Below are positions 25,545-33,635 of a stretch of 64,000 bases of DNA, in pieces (positions within the stretch are counted from its first letter, which is position 1; each line of letters opens with the position of its first letter). The DNA is from Clostridia bacterium. Its GTDB lineage: Bacteria; Bacillota; Clostridia; Oscillospirales; CAG-382. The stretch spans positions 1 to 64,000 of the forward strand of contig JAFZDO010000041.1 in NCBI GenBank assembly GCA_017561145.1. The letters are read 5' to 3'. Both the position numbers and the translations under genes were made by a program. Below the pieces are notes generated by a model that saw nothing but the letters and a program-made list of their open reading frames with translations, ran no database searches and was not told where the DNA came from.

Positions 25545-26066
25545 TTATTCGATCGGTTCGATAACACCGTATTGATTATCGTCACGCTTATAAACGACGT
25601 TGTACCGTCCCGTTTCGGAATTAAGGAACATATAGAAATTATGCTGCAAAAGGTTCATTTGCAAGATCGCTTCTTCAACCGTCATAGCGTGCATTTCAAA
25701 GCGTTTTACCTTAGCTACTGCAATTTCCTCTTCGGCTTCAACAAGATCAGCCTCTGCAAAATACTCCTTCTTGACGTGAATCTTCTTTTCCAATCTGGTA
25801 CGGTTTTTTCTGATCTGACGCTCGATATTTTCCATTGCGGTATCAAGGGCGCATTTATAGTCCTTGTCCGAAATTTCGGAACGGAATATCGAGCCGTTAC
25901 GGTAGATGGTCAGTTCGATCCTTTCGCCGATCTTTGTACTGCTCAAGGCGACAGTTGCCTCGGTTTCCGGCGAGAAGAATTTATCGAGCTTGCTTAGCTT
26001 CTTCTCGATCCAATCGCGTACGTCATCGGTAAGGGTAAACTTCTTTGTGATGATTCTGGTTTTCAT
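25545..26066 (-). CDS. hpf: HPF, long-form ribosome hibernation promoting factor
   Basis: The 173-residue protein is the long form. The N-terminal S30AE/YfiA domain (1 to about 100) binds the 30S decoding region. A linker follows, then the C-terminal dimerization domain (FEMHAMTVEEAILQMNLLQH, with VYKRDDNQYGVIEP at the end) that joins two 70S ribosomes into 100S particles. GGAG precedes the ATG. It is monocistronic with a near-consensus promoter and a palindrome at the transcription start. Confidence 0.97.
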   Translation of the reverse strand: MKTRIITKKFTLTDDVRDWIEKKLSKLDKFFSPETEATVALSSTKIGERIELTIYRNGSIFRSEISDKDYKCALDTAMENIERQIRKNRTRLEKKIHVKKEYFAEADLVEAEEEIAVAKVKRFEMHAMTVEEAILQMNLLQHNFYMFLNSETGRYNVVYKRDDNQYGVIEPIE

Positions 26067-26095
26067 AACGCCATCTCCTATTCAATATATATCTA

Positions 26096-26112
26096 AGACA
26101 GTACTACTGTCT
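26096..26112 (-). promoter_or_regulatory. Palindrome at the hpf transcription start
   Basis: AGACAGTA / TACTGTCT are perfect 8-bp arms around one central base. The site begins about where transcription should start, so it is either an operator or a 5' mRNA hairpin. Confidence 0.55.
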
Positions 26113-26118
26113 ATCTAA

Positions 26119-26147
26119 ATATTAGCACTAATAAACGTAAATGTCAA
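26119..26147 (-). promoter_or_regulatory. hpf promoter
   Basis: Minus-strand TTGACA (26147-26142), 17 bp, TAATAT (26124-26119). The spacer contains TTAGTGCTAA, a near-palindrome. Confidence 0.85.
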
Positions 26148-26209
26148 GCAACTTTCATTATAGCAGATTAATTTTGTTAATTATTAACAAACGATTTAAC
26201 AAAATACAC

Positions 26210-26242
26210 AAAAAGAAAAAGACCGAGCTTTGTCGGTCTTTG
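26210..26242 (-). terminator. Terminator after the S1-domain gene
   Basis: On the minus strand the stem AAAGACCGA / TCGGTCTTT closes a six-base loop and runs into TTCTTTTT. It ends the long minus-strand yab/divIC operon. Confidence 0.9.
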
Positions 26243-26243
26243 A

Positions 26244-26576
26244 TTATTTTCGTCTTTTTCTGTCGCGGTTAAGCGTTGACAGCTTTTCGTCGCTTGCCGA
26301 TTTGAAGGATGAAAGCATCGATTCAAAATCCTGCTTTTTGTTCAAACGGGCATCTTCGATAAGCGAAAGCGCGATCTTGCCGTTATCGTTTGAGATAACG
26401 GTCGCCGTAACCGATTCGCCCCTTTTGATGAAGGCGCGTATATCACTCACGAACGAATTTGAGAGCTTGGAAATATGGATCATACCGGTGCCCCCATCCT
26501 CCAATTGAACGAAAACACCATAGTCGGTAATGCCGCTGACGGTTCCAAAAACAGATTGACCGACCTTATATTCCAT
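26244..26576 (-). CDS. yabR: S1-domain RNA-binding protein (YabR-like)
   Basis: The 110-residue protein has one S1 OB-fold (about 2-72; VGQSVFGTVSGITDYGVFVQ, then GMIHISKLSNSFV) and a charged tail. I chose the second ATG (26576), 8 nt after AAGGAG; the first (26582) is only 2 nt away. It lies downstream of divIC, the same place as yabR in Bacillus. It probably binds RNA or the ribosome. Confidence 0.85.
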   Translation of the reverse strand: MEYKVGQSVFGTVSGITDYGVFVQLEDGGTGMIHISKLSNSFVSDIRAFIKRGESVTATVISNDNGKIALSLIEDARLNKKQDFESMLSSFKSASDEKLSTLNRDRKRRK

Positions 26577-26588
26577 ATTCATTGCTCC

Positions 26589-26876
26589 TTATTCACCAAT
26601 ATCGTATTTGAAGATAATTTCGTTGGGTTTTCTAAATCCGCGTTCTCTTGCAATACGTTCGATAAATTCCTCGTCGACCGGAGTGGCAATACGAAGCTCG
26701 AGCTCGTCGATCTCGTCCTGCTTTTGCTCCATTTTTTCGACCAGAGCATCACGCTCGGCGCGGAGCTCGTTCATCGTCACTTGAAGATTGATGACCGAGA
26801 CGAAAAGGAATATGAATATTAACACAAACGCGGCGCGAATGATCAAATTTGCGCGTACAGGCTTCTTTTTTGTCAT
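26589..26876 (-). CDS. divIC: DivIC/FtsB-type septum formation initiator
   Basis: The 95-residue protein has a short basic cytoplasmic end, one membrane helix (about 11-29), a coiled coil (about 30-65), and the family's C-terminal region (FIERIARERGFRKPNE). DivIC joins FtsL and DivIB in the divisome complex that activates septal wall synthesis. It overlaps yabQ by 4 nt and matches the Bacillus yabP-yabQ-divIC order. Confidence 0.93.
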   Translation of the reverse strand: MTKKKPVRANLIIRAAFVLIFIFLFVSVINLQVTMNELRAERDALVEKMEQKQDEIDELELRIATPVDEEFIERIARERGFRKPNEIIFKYDIGE

Positions 26877-27313
26877 TTTAACAGTCCTTTCGGATGAACG
26901 TTCCTTACCGCATGAACGCAGTATCTTTTTGTATATATCCGGCGCAAAAGACGCTTGAATCTTACGTCTATGCGCATTTTTATCGAAGCTAACAGCTTTT
27001 TAATCCGCCTTATCAGCTTTAACAAAAGCATCATTACCAAGCGGCTTACCGTAAACCGCCAACACATAAAGCCAACGATCACAAGAGCAAGTGCATAAAA
27101 TCGAACTTTGCCGTAGGACAGATTAAAAAAGAGAATCAAAAGGCAGACCGCCGAAAAAATACAGAATATAAAATCGCTGATAAAAACGATTACAGCATTT
27201 TGCTTGCGAACGAGTCGAAACAGACGAAAAACATCGTACACGGCACATAGAAATGCACCGAGCATCACCGACCATACGGCAAGCGCCATATGAAGAAGAT
27301 ATTCGTTATTCAC
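26873..27313 (-). CDS. yabQ: YabQ, spore cortex biosynthesis membrane protein
   Basis: The 146-residue protein uses a GTG start (27313) that overlaps the yabP stop by 4 nt. Hydrophobic segments lie at about 8-28, 40-62 and 68-98, followed by a strongly basic tail. The start (MNNEYLLHMALAVWSVMLGA) and size match YabQ, a forespore-coat or cortex protein needed for cortex formation. Its presence, with yabP, is the main evidence that this organism can form endospores. Confidence 0.88.
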   Translation of the reverse strand: MNNEYLLHMALAVWSVMLGAFLCAVYDVFRLFRLVRKQNAVIVFISDFIFCIFSAVCLLILFFNLSYGKVRFYALALVIVGFMCWRFTVSRLVMMLLLKLIRRIKKLLASIKMRIDVRFKRLLRRIYTKRYCVHAVRNVHPKGLLK

Positions 27314-27573
27314 CTGTTTTTCCCGAACGAAAAGCGTTTTTTCTTCGGCGAATCGTCAAAATAAACGATCGCCTGAATATTTCCGTTAACAGAAACCTCT
27401 CCGTTTTCGAGTGAAAGGTTTTTGATGGTCAACCCATCGCCGCTTATATTAAGCAGATTTTCCCCGACCGACAGGCTGACAAGCGTTTCGTCAAAGCTTA
27501 TCACGTCGTCGACCGCGGTGATATTTAAAACGTTTCTCGAATCGAGTGTAAGGGTATGCTTTTTTTGAGTCAT
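27310..27573 (-). CDS. yabP: YabP, sporulation protein
   Basis: The 87-residue protein matches YabP/YqfC: HTLTLDSRNVLNITAVDDVI, then DETLVSLSVGENLLNISGDG, then the conserved LSLENGEVSVNGNI. YabP is made in the mother cell and is needed for spore coat/cortex assembly. GGAGGG precedes the ATG. It lies between an S4-domain gene and yabQ. Confidence 0.92.
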   Translation of the reverse strand: MTQKKHTLTLDSRNVLNITAVDDVISFDETLVSLSVGENLLNISGDGLTIKNLSLENGEVSVNGNIQAIVYFDDSPKKKRFSFGKNR

Positions 27574-27615
27574 CTTCCGTCCCTCCGATTAAAGAGTATG
27601 ACGGAAGGAAAGAAT

Positions 27616-27858
27616 TTATTCCAAAACCTCGTACATTTCCGAAGCTTCGGACTTTTTTGTTGTTTCGTTAATGGCAACAACGCGGAATTTTGTAACGCGG
27701 CTGCCGTATTTAACCTCAATAACGTCGCCTATCTTAACGTCGTACGAAGGCTTTACGACCTTGCCGTTGACCGAAACGAGGTTTTCTCCGCACGCTTCGT
27801 TCGCAACGGTACGGCGCTTGATTATACGCGAAACCTTAAGATATTTATCTAATCTCAT
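27616..27858 (-). CDS. rqcP: S4-domain RNA-binding protein (YabO/RqcP)
   Basis: The 80-residue protein is a single S4 domain (MRLDKYLKVSRIIKRRTVAN, ENLVSVNGKVVKPSYDVKIG). In Bacillus the equivalent gene is yabO, now RqcP, which works with RqcH in alanine tailing of stalled nascent chains. It lies between hup and yabP, as expected. RqcH is not in this window. Confidence 0.9.
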   Translation of the reverse strand: MRLDKYLKVSRIIKRRTVANEACGENLVSVNGKVVKPSYDVKIGDVIEVKYGSRVTKFRVVAINETTKKSEASEMYEVLE

Positions 27859-27869
27859 ATCACGAACCT

Positions 27870-27910
27870 AAAACGACCAATAAGGCAGGGGGTTACCCTG
27901 CCTTGGTCGA
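27870..27910 (-). terminator. Terminator or attenuator between hup and rqcP
   Basis: On the minus strand a strong stem (AAGGCAGGG / CCCTGCCTT) is extended by CGACC / GGTCG with a small bulge and followed by TTTT. It would end most hup transcripts; genes downstream probably depend on readthrough or another promoter. Confidence 0.75.
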
Positions 27911-27918
27911 TTTATAAC

Positions 27919-28194
27919 TTATTTATTTACAGCGTCCTTAAGATCCTTACCTGCAACGAAAGCGGGAGCCTTGGATGCGGGGATGGTGATCTTTTCCTTG
28001 GTCTTGGGGTTACGGCCAACTCTTTCAGCTCTTTCCTTTACCTTGAAGGAACCGAAGCCTGCGATCTGAACCTTGCCGCCGGTAGCGAGTTCGGATTCGA
28101 TTGCCTTGAACATTGCGTTAACAGCTGCTTCAGCATCTTTCTTCTTAAGGTTAGCGTTAGTTGCTACAAATTCTACGAGAGTGGACTTGTTCAT
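27919..28194 (-). CDS. hup: HU-family DNA-binding protein
   Basis: The 91-residue protein is a typical HU: MNKSTLVEFVATNANLKKKD, VQIAGFGSFKVKERAERVGR and NPKTKEKITIPASKAPAF, with the DNA-intercalating arm intact. HU compacts and bends the chromosome. It has its own strong promoter and a terminator, which explains an abundant protein within an operon of modest genes. Confidence 0.98.
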   Translation of the reverse strand: MNKSTLVEFVATNANLKKKDAEAAVNAMFKAIESELATGGKVQIAGFGSFKVKERAERVGRNPKTKEKITIPASKAPAFVAGKDLKDAVNK

Positions 28195-28233
28195 AATAAA
28201 TAGTTTCCTTTCAAAAATATATTTTATGCACCT

Positions 28234-28262
28234 ATTATATCATCATTTTTCCCTATTCGCAA
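28234..28262 (-). promoter_or_regulatory. hup promoter
   Basis: Minus-strand TTGCGA (28262-28257), 17 bp, TATAAT (28239-28234), about 40 bp before the start codon with AAAGGA between. Confidence 0.82.
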
Positions 28263-28314
28263 GGGTTTTTTGCACTTTTTTCGCCAAATTACGCTCTTTT
28301 ATGACGATTTTTTG

Positions 28315-29115
28315 TTATATTTTCTTGGCTTTTTGCCAAAACTCCTCTTTTTCCTCTCGCGGAGTATCGGTTACCGTCTTTCCCGAGGCAATGCAAAGCG
28401 CCTCTACCTTCTCGAAGCGGTTAAGGAATTTTTCGTTCGCATTGTAAAGCGCCTGCTCGGAATCAACGCCCGCAAGCCTTGCCGCATTTACAACCGAAAG
28501 CAAAAGATCGCCAAACTCCTCTTCGATCTGCGCCTGATCCTTTGTTTTCAATGCCTCGCTAACCTCGTTTACTTCCTCGTAAACCTTTTGCATCGCTTCC
28601 TCGGCATCGTCGAAATCAAAGCCCATTTTTCTTGCCTTTTTGCCAAGCTTTTCGGCACGCATAAGCGCAGGAAGCGAGGGTGTTATCGAGCGTAATACCT
28701 CGGTATCGCTTTTTTGCTCCTTGGTTTCTCGCTTGATCTTATCCCAGTTTGCCAGCACGTTTTCGCTTCCGCTTACAACCACGTCGCCAAATACGTGCGG
28801 ATGGCGCACGATAAGCTTTTTGCAGATATCGGTGCAAACGTCGTCGATCGAAAAATTGCCGTTCGCATTCGCGATATCCGAATGGAAAACGACCTGAAGA
28901 AGCACGTCGCCAAGCTCCTCGCGCATAATCTCGGGATCGTTCTTATCGATGCCCTCGATCAATTCATAGGTTTCCTCCAAAAGGTCACGGCGAATGCTCG
29001 AATGGGTCTGCTCGGCATCCCAAGGACAACCGCCCGGTGCGCGGAGTATTTGCATAATTTCGACGAGATCGTCGAAATCGTATTTTTGTTTTTGAAGCAA
29101 AGTTTCTTTTGACAT
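28315..29115 (-). CDS. mazG: MazG nucleoside triphosphate pyrophosphohydrolase
   Basis: The 266-residue protein has two MazG domains. The first contains LRAPGGCPWDAEQTHSSIRR and EELGDVLLQVVFHSDIA, with the EExxE/ExxD metal sites. The second contains EEFGDLLLSVVNAARLAGVD. It hydrolyses NTPs to NMP and PPi for nucleotide clean-up. It is the YabN position of the Bacillus cluster but lacks the N-terminal methylase-like domain that YabN carries. Confidence 0.95.
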   Translation of the reverse strand: MSKETLLQKQKYDFDDLVEIMQILRAPGGCPWDAEQTHSSIRRDLLEETYELIEGIDKNDPEIMREELGDVLLQVVFHSDIANANGNFSIDDVCTDICKKLIVRHPHVFGDVVVSGSENVLANWDKIKRETKEQKSDTEVLRSITPSLPALMRAEKLGKKARKMGFDFDDAEEAMQKVYEEVNEVSEALKTKDQAQIEEEFGDLLLSVVNAARLAGVDSEQALYNANEKFLNRFEKVEALCIASGKTVTDTPREEKEEFWQKAKKI

Positions 29116-29117
29116 TA

Positions 29118-30842
29118 TTATTCCTCAACGATCGCGTTTTGTTTTTTAAGCCAACCGAGCGAGATAAGCTTTCCTGCGATCCTGTTGCCGAAGGGAAGCA
29201 ATCTGACCTCGTCTTCCTTGATAGCGCGCAGCAAGAGCACCGACATAACGTAGGAAACGACAAGTGCTATGCCCGAGATAGCAAGGATAAAGAGCGATGC
29301 TATCCTCGTTTCGTTGCTTGTATCGGAAATCGCGCCCCAAAGCGCCTTTGCGCCGATATACGCGCCGTATGTAGCGGCGGCAGAGAGCGCACCGCAGATA
29401 ACGGGACGAGCAAACATTCCGCCAAGCTTTAACTTGACGCCGCATCTTCTGCGGAGGAAGAAGATATCGATAAGCATTACGATGCAATAGCAAACGAGCG
29501 ACGATACCGGTGCGGCATAAATACCGAGCGGGCTGTAAAGCAAGCCGTATTCAACGCCTGTAAGCACGGCGATGCCGATAAGCACGGCAAAGAACGGAAG
29601 ATGGGGCTTGCCGTATGCGTTGAGAAGCGAATTCGTGGTAGAAACTATCGAAATAAAGAACACTGCAAACGCGAGCACGCAAAGCGATACCGAAGCCGCA
29701 TCAAGCGCGGTGATAACGCTTCCGTTTGACATCGCAAGGGGCGATGACCACTTGCTTGCACCGTAAAGGAGCGAAATGCAGTGTCTGCCCGTAACGAGCA
29801 AAAACACGCCGCAGGGCACTGCGATTATGCCCGAAACGCGTATCGCCTGTTCGGTAAGACGTGCGGCGTTGGCTGTTTTTTTAACCGCAAGCGCGCCCGA
29901 GATAGCAGGCAGAATGCTTGTTGCGATCGGGAAAACAAGCGTTGCGGGAAGAAGGTCGTAAATCGGAACCGAAAGTCCGGTATAAGCCGAATAAAGCGTT
30001 TTTGCAACCGCTTCGCTTTCGCCCGAATCAACAAGACAATTGACGATAATAACGGTATCAAGAAACTGCGAAAAATATAATGCCGCCGCGGTGAGCGTTA
30101 CGGGCAGTGCAACGAGTACGATAAGCTTCATAAGCTTTTTATCGCTGTCGACGGTCGGATCGCTCATATTCGGCTTTGATTTTTTGGTAAATGCGCGGTA
30201 AACGAGTATAAACACCATTGCAAAGAAGGTGCCGACCGTTACGCCGCATATCGCACACGCCGCCTGAACGGGTATGCTTGCACCGCTTTGGTTTGCGTAA
30301 ATAACCGCACCGAGACCTGCGGTGAGCTTAAAGAACGCCTCGATAAATTGCGATATCGCGGTCGGATACATATTGCGCAAGCCCTGAAAATATCCGCGTA
30401 CAGCCGCACATACACAAATAAAGAACAAAGCGGGAGCGATCATCTGCATCGCCAACGCGCTGTGGGAATGTCCCGTCCATTCTGCGATGTTTGGTGCAAA
30501 AATCACAAGCGCCGCCGCAAAGACAAAGCCTATAACGCCAAAAACTATTATCGCAAGCTTGGCAATACGCTTTGCCTCCAAGCCTCTTCCCTTTTCGTTG
30601 CTTGCGGCAACCAATTTACTTACCGCAACGGGAAGTCCGCTTGTCGAGAGCATAAAAAGCATTGCATAGATCGAATATGCGGCATTGAAAACGCCGATGC
30701 TTTCGCCCAATATGTTGGTGAGCGGTATTTTATAAACCACTCCGATTATTTTTACCGCAAAGCTTGCAACCGTAAGGATGATCGCCTCGCGCAGGAAGCT
30801 TCTGCCCTTCTGGGCGGTAGGATTTTTAACTTCTTCGTTCAT
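29118..30842 (-). CDS. SpoVB/YabM-type MOP-superfamily lipid flippase
   Basis: The 574-residue protein has about fourteen hydrophobic segments in the MVF/polysaccharide-transporter pattern. It starts SFLREAIILTVASFAVKIIG, the SpoVB-like signature, then YKIPLTNILGESIGVFNAAY. Homologues flip lipid-linked wall or spore-cortex precursors. It sits directly upstream of mazG, as yabM does in Bacillus. Confidence 0.9.
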   Translation of the reverse strand: MNEEVKNPTAQKGRSFLREAIILTVASFAVKIIGVVYKIPLTNILGESIGVFNAAYSIYAMLFMLSTSGLPVAVSKLVAASNEKGRGLEAKRIAKLAIIVFGVIGFVFAAALVIFAPNIAEWTGHSHSALAMQMIAPALFFICVCAAVRGYFQGLRNMYPTAISQFIEAFFKLTAGLGAVIYANQSGASIPVQAACAICGVTVGTFFAMVFILVYRAFTKKSKPNMSDPTVDSDKKLMKLIVLVALPVTLTAAALYFSQFLDTVIIVNCLVDSGESEAVAKTLYSAYTGLSVPIYDLLPATLVFPIATSILPAISGALAVKKTANAARLTEQAIRVSGIIAVPCGVFLLVTGRHCISLLYGASKWSSPLAMSNGSVITALDAASVSLCVLAFAVFFISIVSTTNSLLNAYGKPHLPFFAVLIGIAVLTGVEYGLLYSPLGIYAAPVSSLVCYCIVMLIDIFFLRRRCGVKLKLGGMFARPVICGALSAAATYGAYIGAKALWGAISDTSNETRIASLFILAISGIALVVSYVMSVLLLRAIKEDEVRLLPFGNRIAGKLISLGWLKKQNAIVEE

Positions 30843-30846
30843 TTTT

Positions 30847-31698
30847 TCAGATAAACTCTCTCAAAAGCGAATTTTCGGGGATATACTCATCCGAAATCTG
30901 TTCAAAGGGGGCAAGCACCTTAATAAGCGCCTGTGCGTTTTCATAATATGCGCTGTCGCTCTTGACCGTGCTGAGCAGCGCAATGCCGTCATCGTTGAGA
31001 ATGCTTCTTTCGTAAGGGAAAAAGGTATTTATCTCGACGTCGGCGTATTTACGGAAGGGCTCGATAGCGGTTACCTCGTTCGCCTTCACGTTGTCCCAAA
31101 GCGTATAGGTATGCTCGGCACTTGCGGCGCGGTGACGCGAATCACGCACCATTCTGCGGACAAAGCGGCAATCGCTTCCGTCCTTCGCATCGGCATAGAG
31201 ATAAATACGGAAGATCTCGTGGCTTTGAGGCGCTTTTTCGAAAAGCTCCAGATTCAAAGCATGCAAGCCCTCGATTATTACCAGATCACCCTTTTTCAGT
31301 GTGATCTTGCGGTGATCGTCGGTTCTTTTTTTGGTTTTGAAGTCGAATAGCGGAATCGAAGCCTCGTTGCCTTCAAGCAGATCCTTAAAGGTTTGGCGTA
31401 TCAGATCGGCGCGTAGGCTGTTTATCGATTCGATATCCCGCGTGCCGTCGGGAAGATAAACGCTTTCGTCAAGATTGCGGTAATAATCGTCAAGCGAAAC
31501 GGTATACGCCCTTCTGCCCGAAGCATTGATAAGTTCGGAAAGCTTGCGCGTTGTCGTCGTCTTACCCGCACACGAGCCGCCCGTGATAAGCACGAGCTTT
31601 ATCCTCTCGTCATCGACGATGCGTTTTGCGGTATTGATCAGAGTCGTTTCGTAATTGTGTTCGTCCTCACGGATCCTTTTGATAAGATCTTGGTTCAA
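30847..31698 (-). CDS. Uridine kinase-like nucleoside kinase
   Basis: The 283-residue P-loop kinase has Walker A ITGGSCAGKTTTTRKL and the uridine kinase/phosphoribulokinase features SLDDYYRNLD and IIEGLHALN. RFVRRMVRDSRHRAAS resembles the lid region. It probably phosphorylates uridine/cytidine or a related nucleoside. The start is TTG (31698), directly after the hemZ stop, with AAAGGA upstream and no better in-frame start nearby. Some related proteins carry an N-terminal TGS domain; this one does not. Confidence 0.85.
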   Translation of the reverse strand: MNQDLIKRIREDEHNYETTLINTAKRIVDDERIKLVLITGGSCAGKTTTTRKLSELINASGRRAYTVSLDDYYRNLDESVYLPDGTRDIESINSLRADLIRQTFKDLLEGNEASIPLFDFKTKKRTDDHRKITLKKGDLVIIEGLHALNLELFEKAPQSHEIFRIYLYADAKDGSDCRFVRRMVRDSRHRAASAEHTYTLWDNVKANEVTAIEPFRKYADVEINTFFPYERSILNDDGIALLSTVKSDSAYYENAQALIKVLAPFEQISDEYIPENSLLREFI

Positions 31699-33189
31699 TT
31701 AAATTTCATCCTTTCGGTGTTGAGCAAAGAACGCCTTTGCTTCCTCATATCCCAAGCTTTTTTCCATACTGAGATATTCATAAGGATATTTCGGGAAAGC
31801 GTGGCGAAGAATATCGTTGCGGTCCTCGCTTACAAGCTTGGTTATCGACCCTGCACCGCAAGCGAATACCGTTGAATGCTCCTCCATCATCAGCACGTTG
31901 TAAAGGTTTTCCTTACCCGGCAGAGTATATCCCGTATTTTCGGCGTTGCCGACGGTATTTTTCTGTCTGTAAAGATAATATGGCGAATAGCCGAACGATT
32001 TTAATTTTGCGCGTGCATATTCGACAGAGCTTCTCGCAAAATCGCCCTGCGGATCGTAAAAGCCGTCTCCGACAAATCTTATCGTCGCCGCGTTTTTGAT
32101 GGAAAGAGTATGTACGGTTATGTTTTGGAATCCCATATCAATAACGTCGTCAACGCTCTTTTTAAAGCTCTGTTCGGTATCGCCGGGAAGTCCTGCGATA
32201 AGGTCTGCGTTTACAGTATCAAATCCGATTTTCATTGCAATTTCGGCGGCAGAGAAGAATTGCTTGCTCGAATGCTTTCTTCCTATCTGCTCAAGCACGA
32301 AATCGCTTGTCGTTTGAGGATTGATGCTTATTCTTTTAACGCCGTTATCCTTTACGGCTTTAAGCTTTTCATAGGTTACGGTATCGGGTCTGCCCGCTTC
32401 AAAAGTATATTCAGTGCTTTCGTTAATATCCACGCTTTGGTTGATCGTGGAAAGCAATCTTCCTATCTGGAATTCATCAAGGATCGAGGGTGTGCCGCCT
32501 CCGATATAAACCGAACGTACTCGCATACCCAACTTTTTGATCATCTCGCCGGTTTCGCGTATATCGCGCATAAGCTTTTCAAGATAATCGGGTATCAGAG
32601 AGAAAAGGCGCGCGTTACTGTAGGAAACGAACGAGCAATAATCGCACCTTGTGGGGCAAAACGGAATAGAAACGTAAAGCCCGCAATCGTTGGGCTTGAT
32701 ATCGGCGAGCATTTTTTGCTGAATGAGCGCCGTTTCAACCGAGAGAGTGGATTTTTCGGTCGACACCTCGTAATCACGGTTGAAAAGGGTTATCACCTGC
32801 TCGGCGGTGTATCCTCGGTCGAGATAATATTTTGCGCGCTTTACAGGGCGTAAGCCCGTAATATATCCCCAAGGCAAGCCGAAGCCGAAAAGCTTTTCGC
32901 CTGCTTCGAGAAACGCCTTTCCGAGCGCGTTCATGGCATAAAAGTCATCGTTCATCGGAATCGAGGGTGTATACGCGCCCGAGAAGCTGCCCTCGGCGGA
33001 AAGGCTTCCGCTGCCCAGAGTCACACGGGCGGTAAAGCAATTTTTTTGAGTTTCCTCAAGATAAAAGCGCGCGTAATTTTCGCTTTCAAAGCCTTCCTTG
33101 AACTTTTCGCCGGGGAAATAAAGAAGGCAGAGCGTTTGAAAATAATAATCGTTAAGATACGGGGTGCGGTTATCTATGACAAGTTTCAT
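31699..33189 (-). CDS. hemZ: HemZ, radical SAM coproporphyrinogen dehydrogenase-like protein
   Basis: The 496-residue protein has a distinct N-terminal domain (about 1-165) and a HemN-like radical SAM core with the cluster motif CPTRCDYC (preceded by YVSIPF). GGGTP, ISINPQT and NADLIAGLPGD follow. HemZ is the anaerobic HemN paralogue typical of Bacillota; enzyme activity differs among members. It overlaps dtd by 4 nt. Confidence 0.93.
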   Translation of the reverse strand: MKLVIDNRTPYLNDYYFQTLCLLYFPGEKFKEGFESENYARFYLEETQKNCFTARVTLGSGSLSAEGSFSGAYTPSIPMNDDFYAMNALGKAFLEAGEKLFGFGLPWGYITGLRPVKRAKYYLDRGYTAEQVITLFNRDYEVSTEKSTLSVETALIQQKMLADIKPNDCGLYVSIPFCPTRCDYCSFVSYSNARLFSLIPDYLEKLMRDIRETGEMIKKLGMRVRSVYIGGGTPSILDEFQIGRLLSTINQSVDINESTEYTFEAGRPDTVTYEKLKAVKDNGVKRISINPQTTSDFVLEQIGRKHSSKQFFSAAEIAMKIGFDTVNADLIAGLPGDTEQSFKKSVDDVIDMGFQNITVHTLSIKNAATIRFVGDGFYDPQGDFARSSVEYARAKLKSFGYSPYYLYRQKNTVGNAENTGYTLPGKENLYNVLMMEEHSTVFACGAGSITKLVSEDRNDILRHAFPKYPYEYLSMEKSLGYEEAKAFFAQHRKDEI

Positions 33190-33635
33190 TTACGAAGCTC
33201 CCGTGTATCTATTATTACATTGATAGGGCCGTCATTATGCACCGAAATGTCCATATGTGCGCCGAAAACTCCTGTACAGGTAGGCAACACCTTGCCTATC
33301 TCCGAGGCAAGCGCATCGAACATCCTTTTTCCGTCGTCATATTTTGCGGCGTGTGTACAATCGGGACGGAAGCCGCGCGTTACTCTTCCGGCAAGCACAA
33401 AATTGGAGATAAGCATAATGCTGCCGCCGACCGCGGACGCGTTAAGCGATAGCTTACCCTGCTCATCTATAAAAACGCGCAAGCCCGAAATTTTATTCGC
33501 CATTTTCAAAAGGTCTTCTTCGGTATCGTCGTCAAACACGCCGATATACGCGACCAAGCCCTTTTCGATTTTTGAAACCACTTCGCCGTCCACAACACAT
33601 TGGGCACTGTGGACACGCTGTACTACTGCTCTCAT
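33186..33635 (-). CDS. dtd: Dtd, D-aminoacyl-tRNA deacylase
   Basis: The 149-residue protein starts MRAVVQRVHSAQCVVDGEVV and has the family length and fold. The Gly-cisPro motif is NDGPIN instead of the usual NxGPxT, and the SQxxF-type motif reads SNFVLAG, with Asn for Gln. The Gly-Pro pair that sets chirality selection is intact. Dtd removes D-amino acids from mischarged tRNAs. It lies in the conserved recJ-relA-dtd-hemZ order and overlaps relA by 4 nt. Confidence 0.93.
   Translation of the reverse strand: MRAVVQRVHSAQCVVDGEVVSKIEKGLVAYIGVFDDDTEEDLLKMANKISGLRVFIDEQGKLSLNASAVGGSIMLISNFVLAGRVTRGFRPDCTHAAKYDDGKRMFDALASEIGKVLPTCTGVFGAHMDISVHNDGPINVIIDTRELRK

Noticed and set aside
26110..26150. 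TTAGCACT near hpf considered as a CIRCE (HrcA) element
   Set aside because: Only one half is present; the second arm GAGTGCTAA at 9-bp distance is missing.
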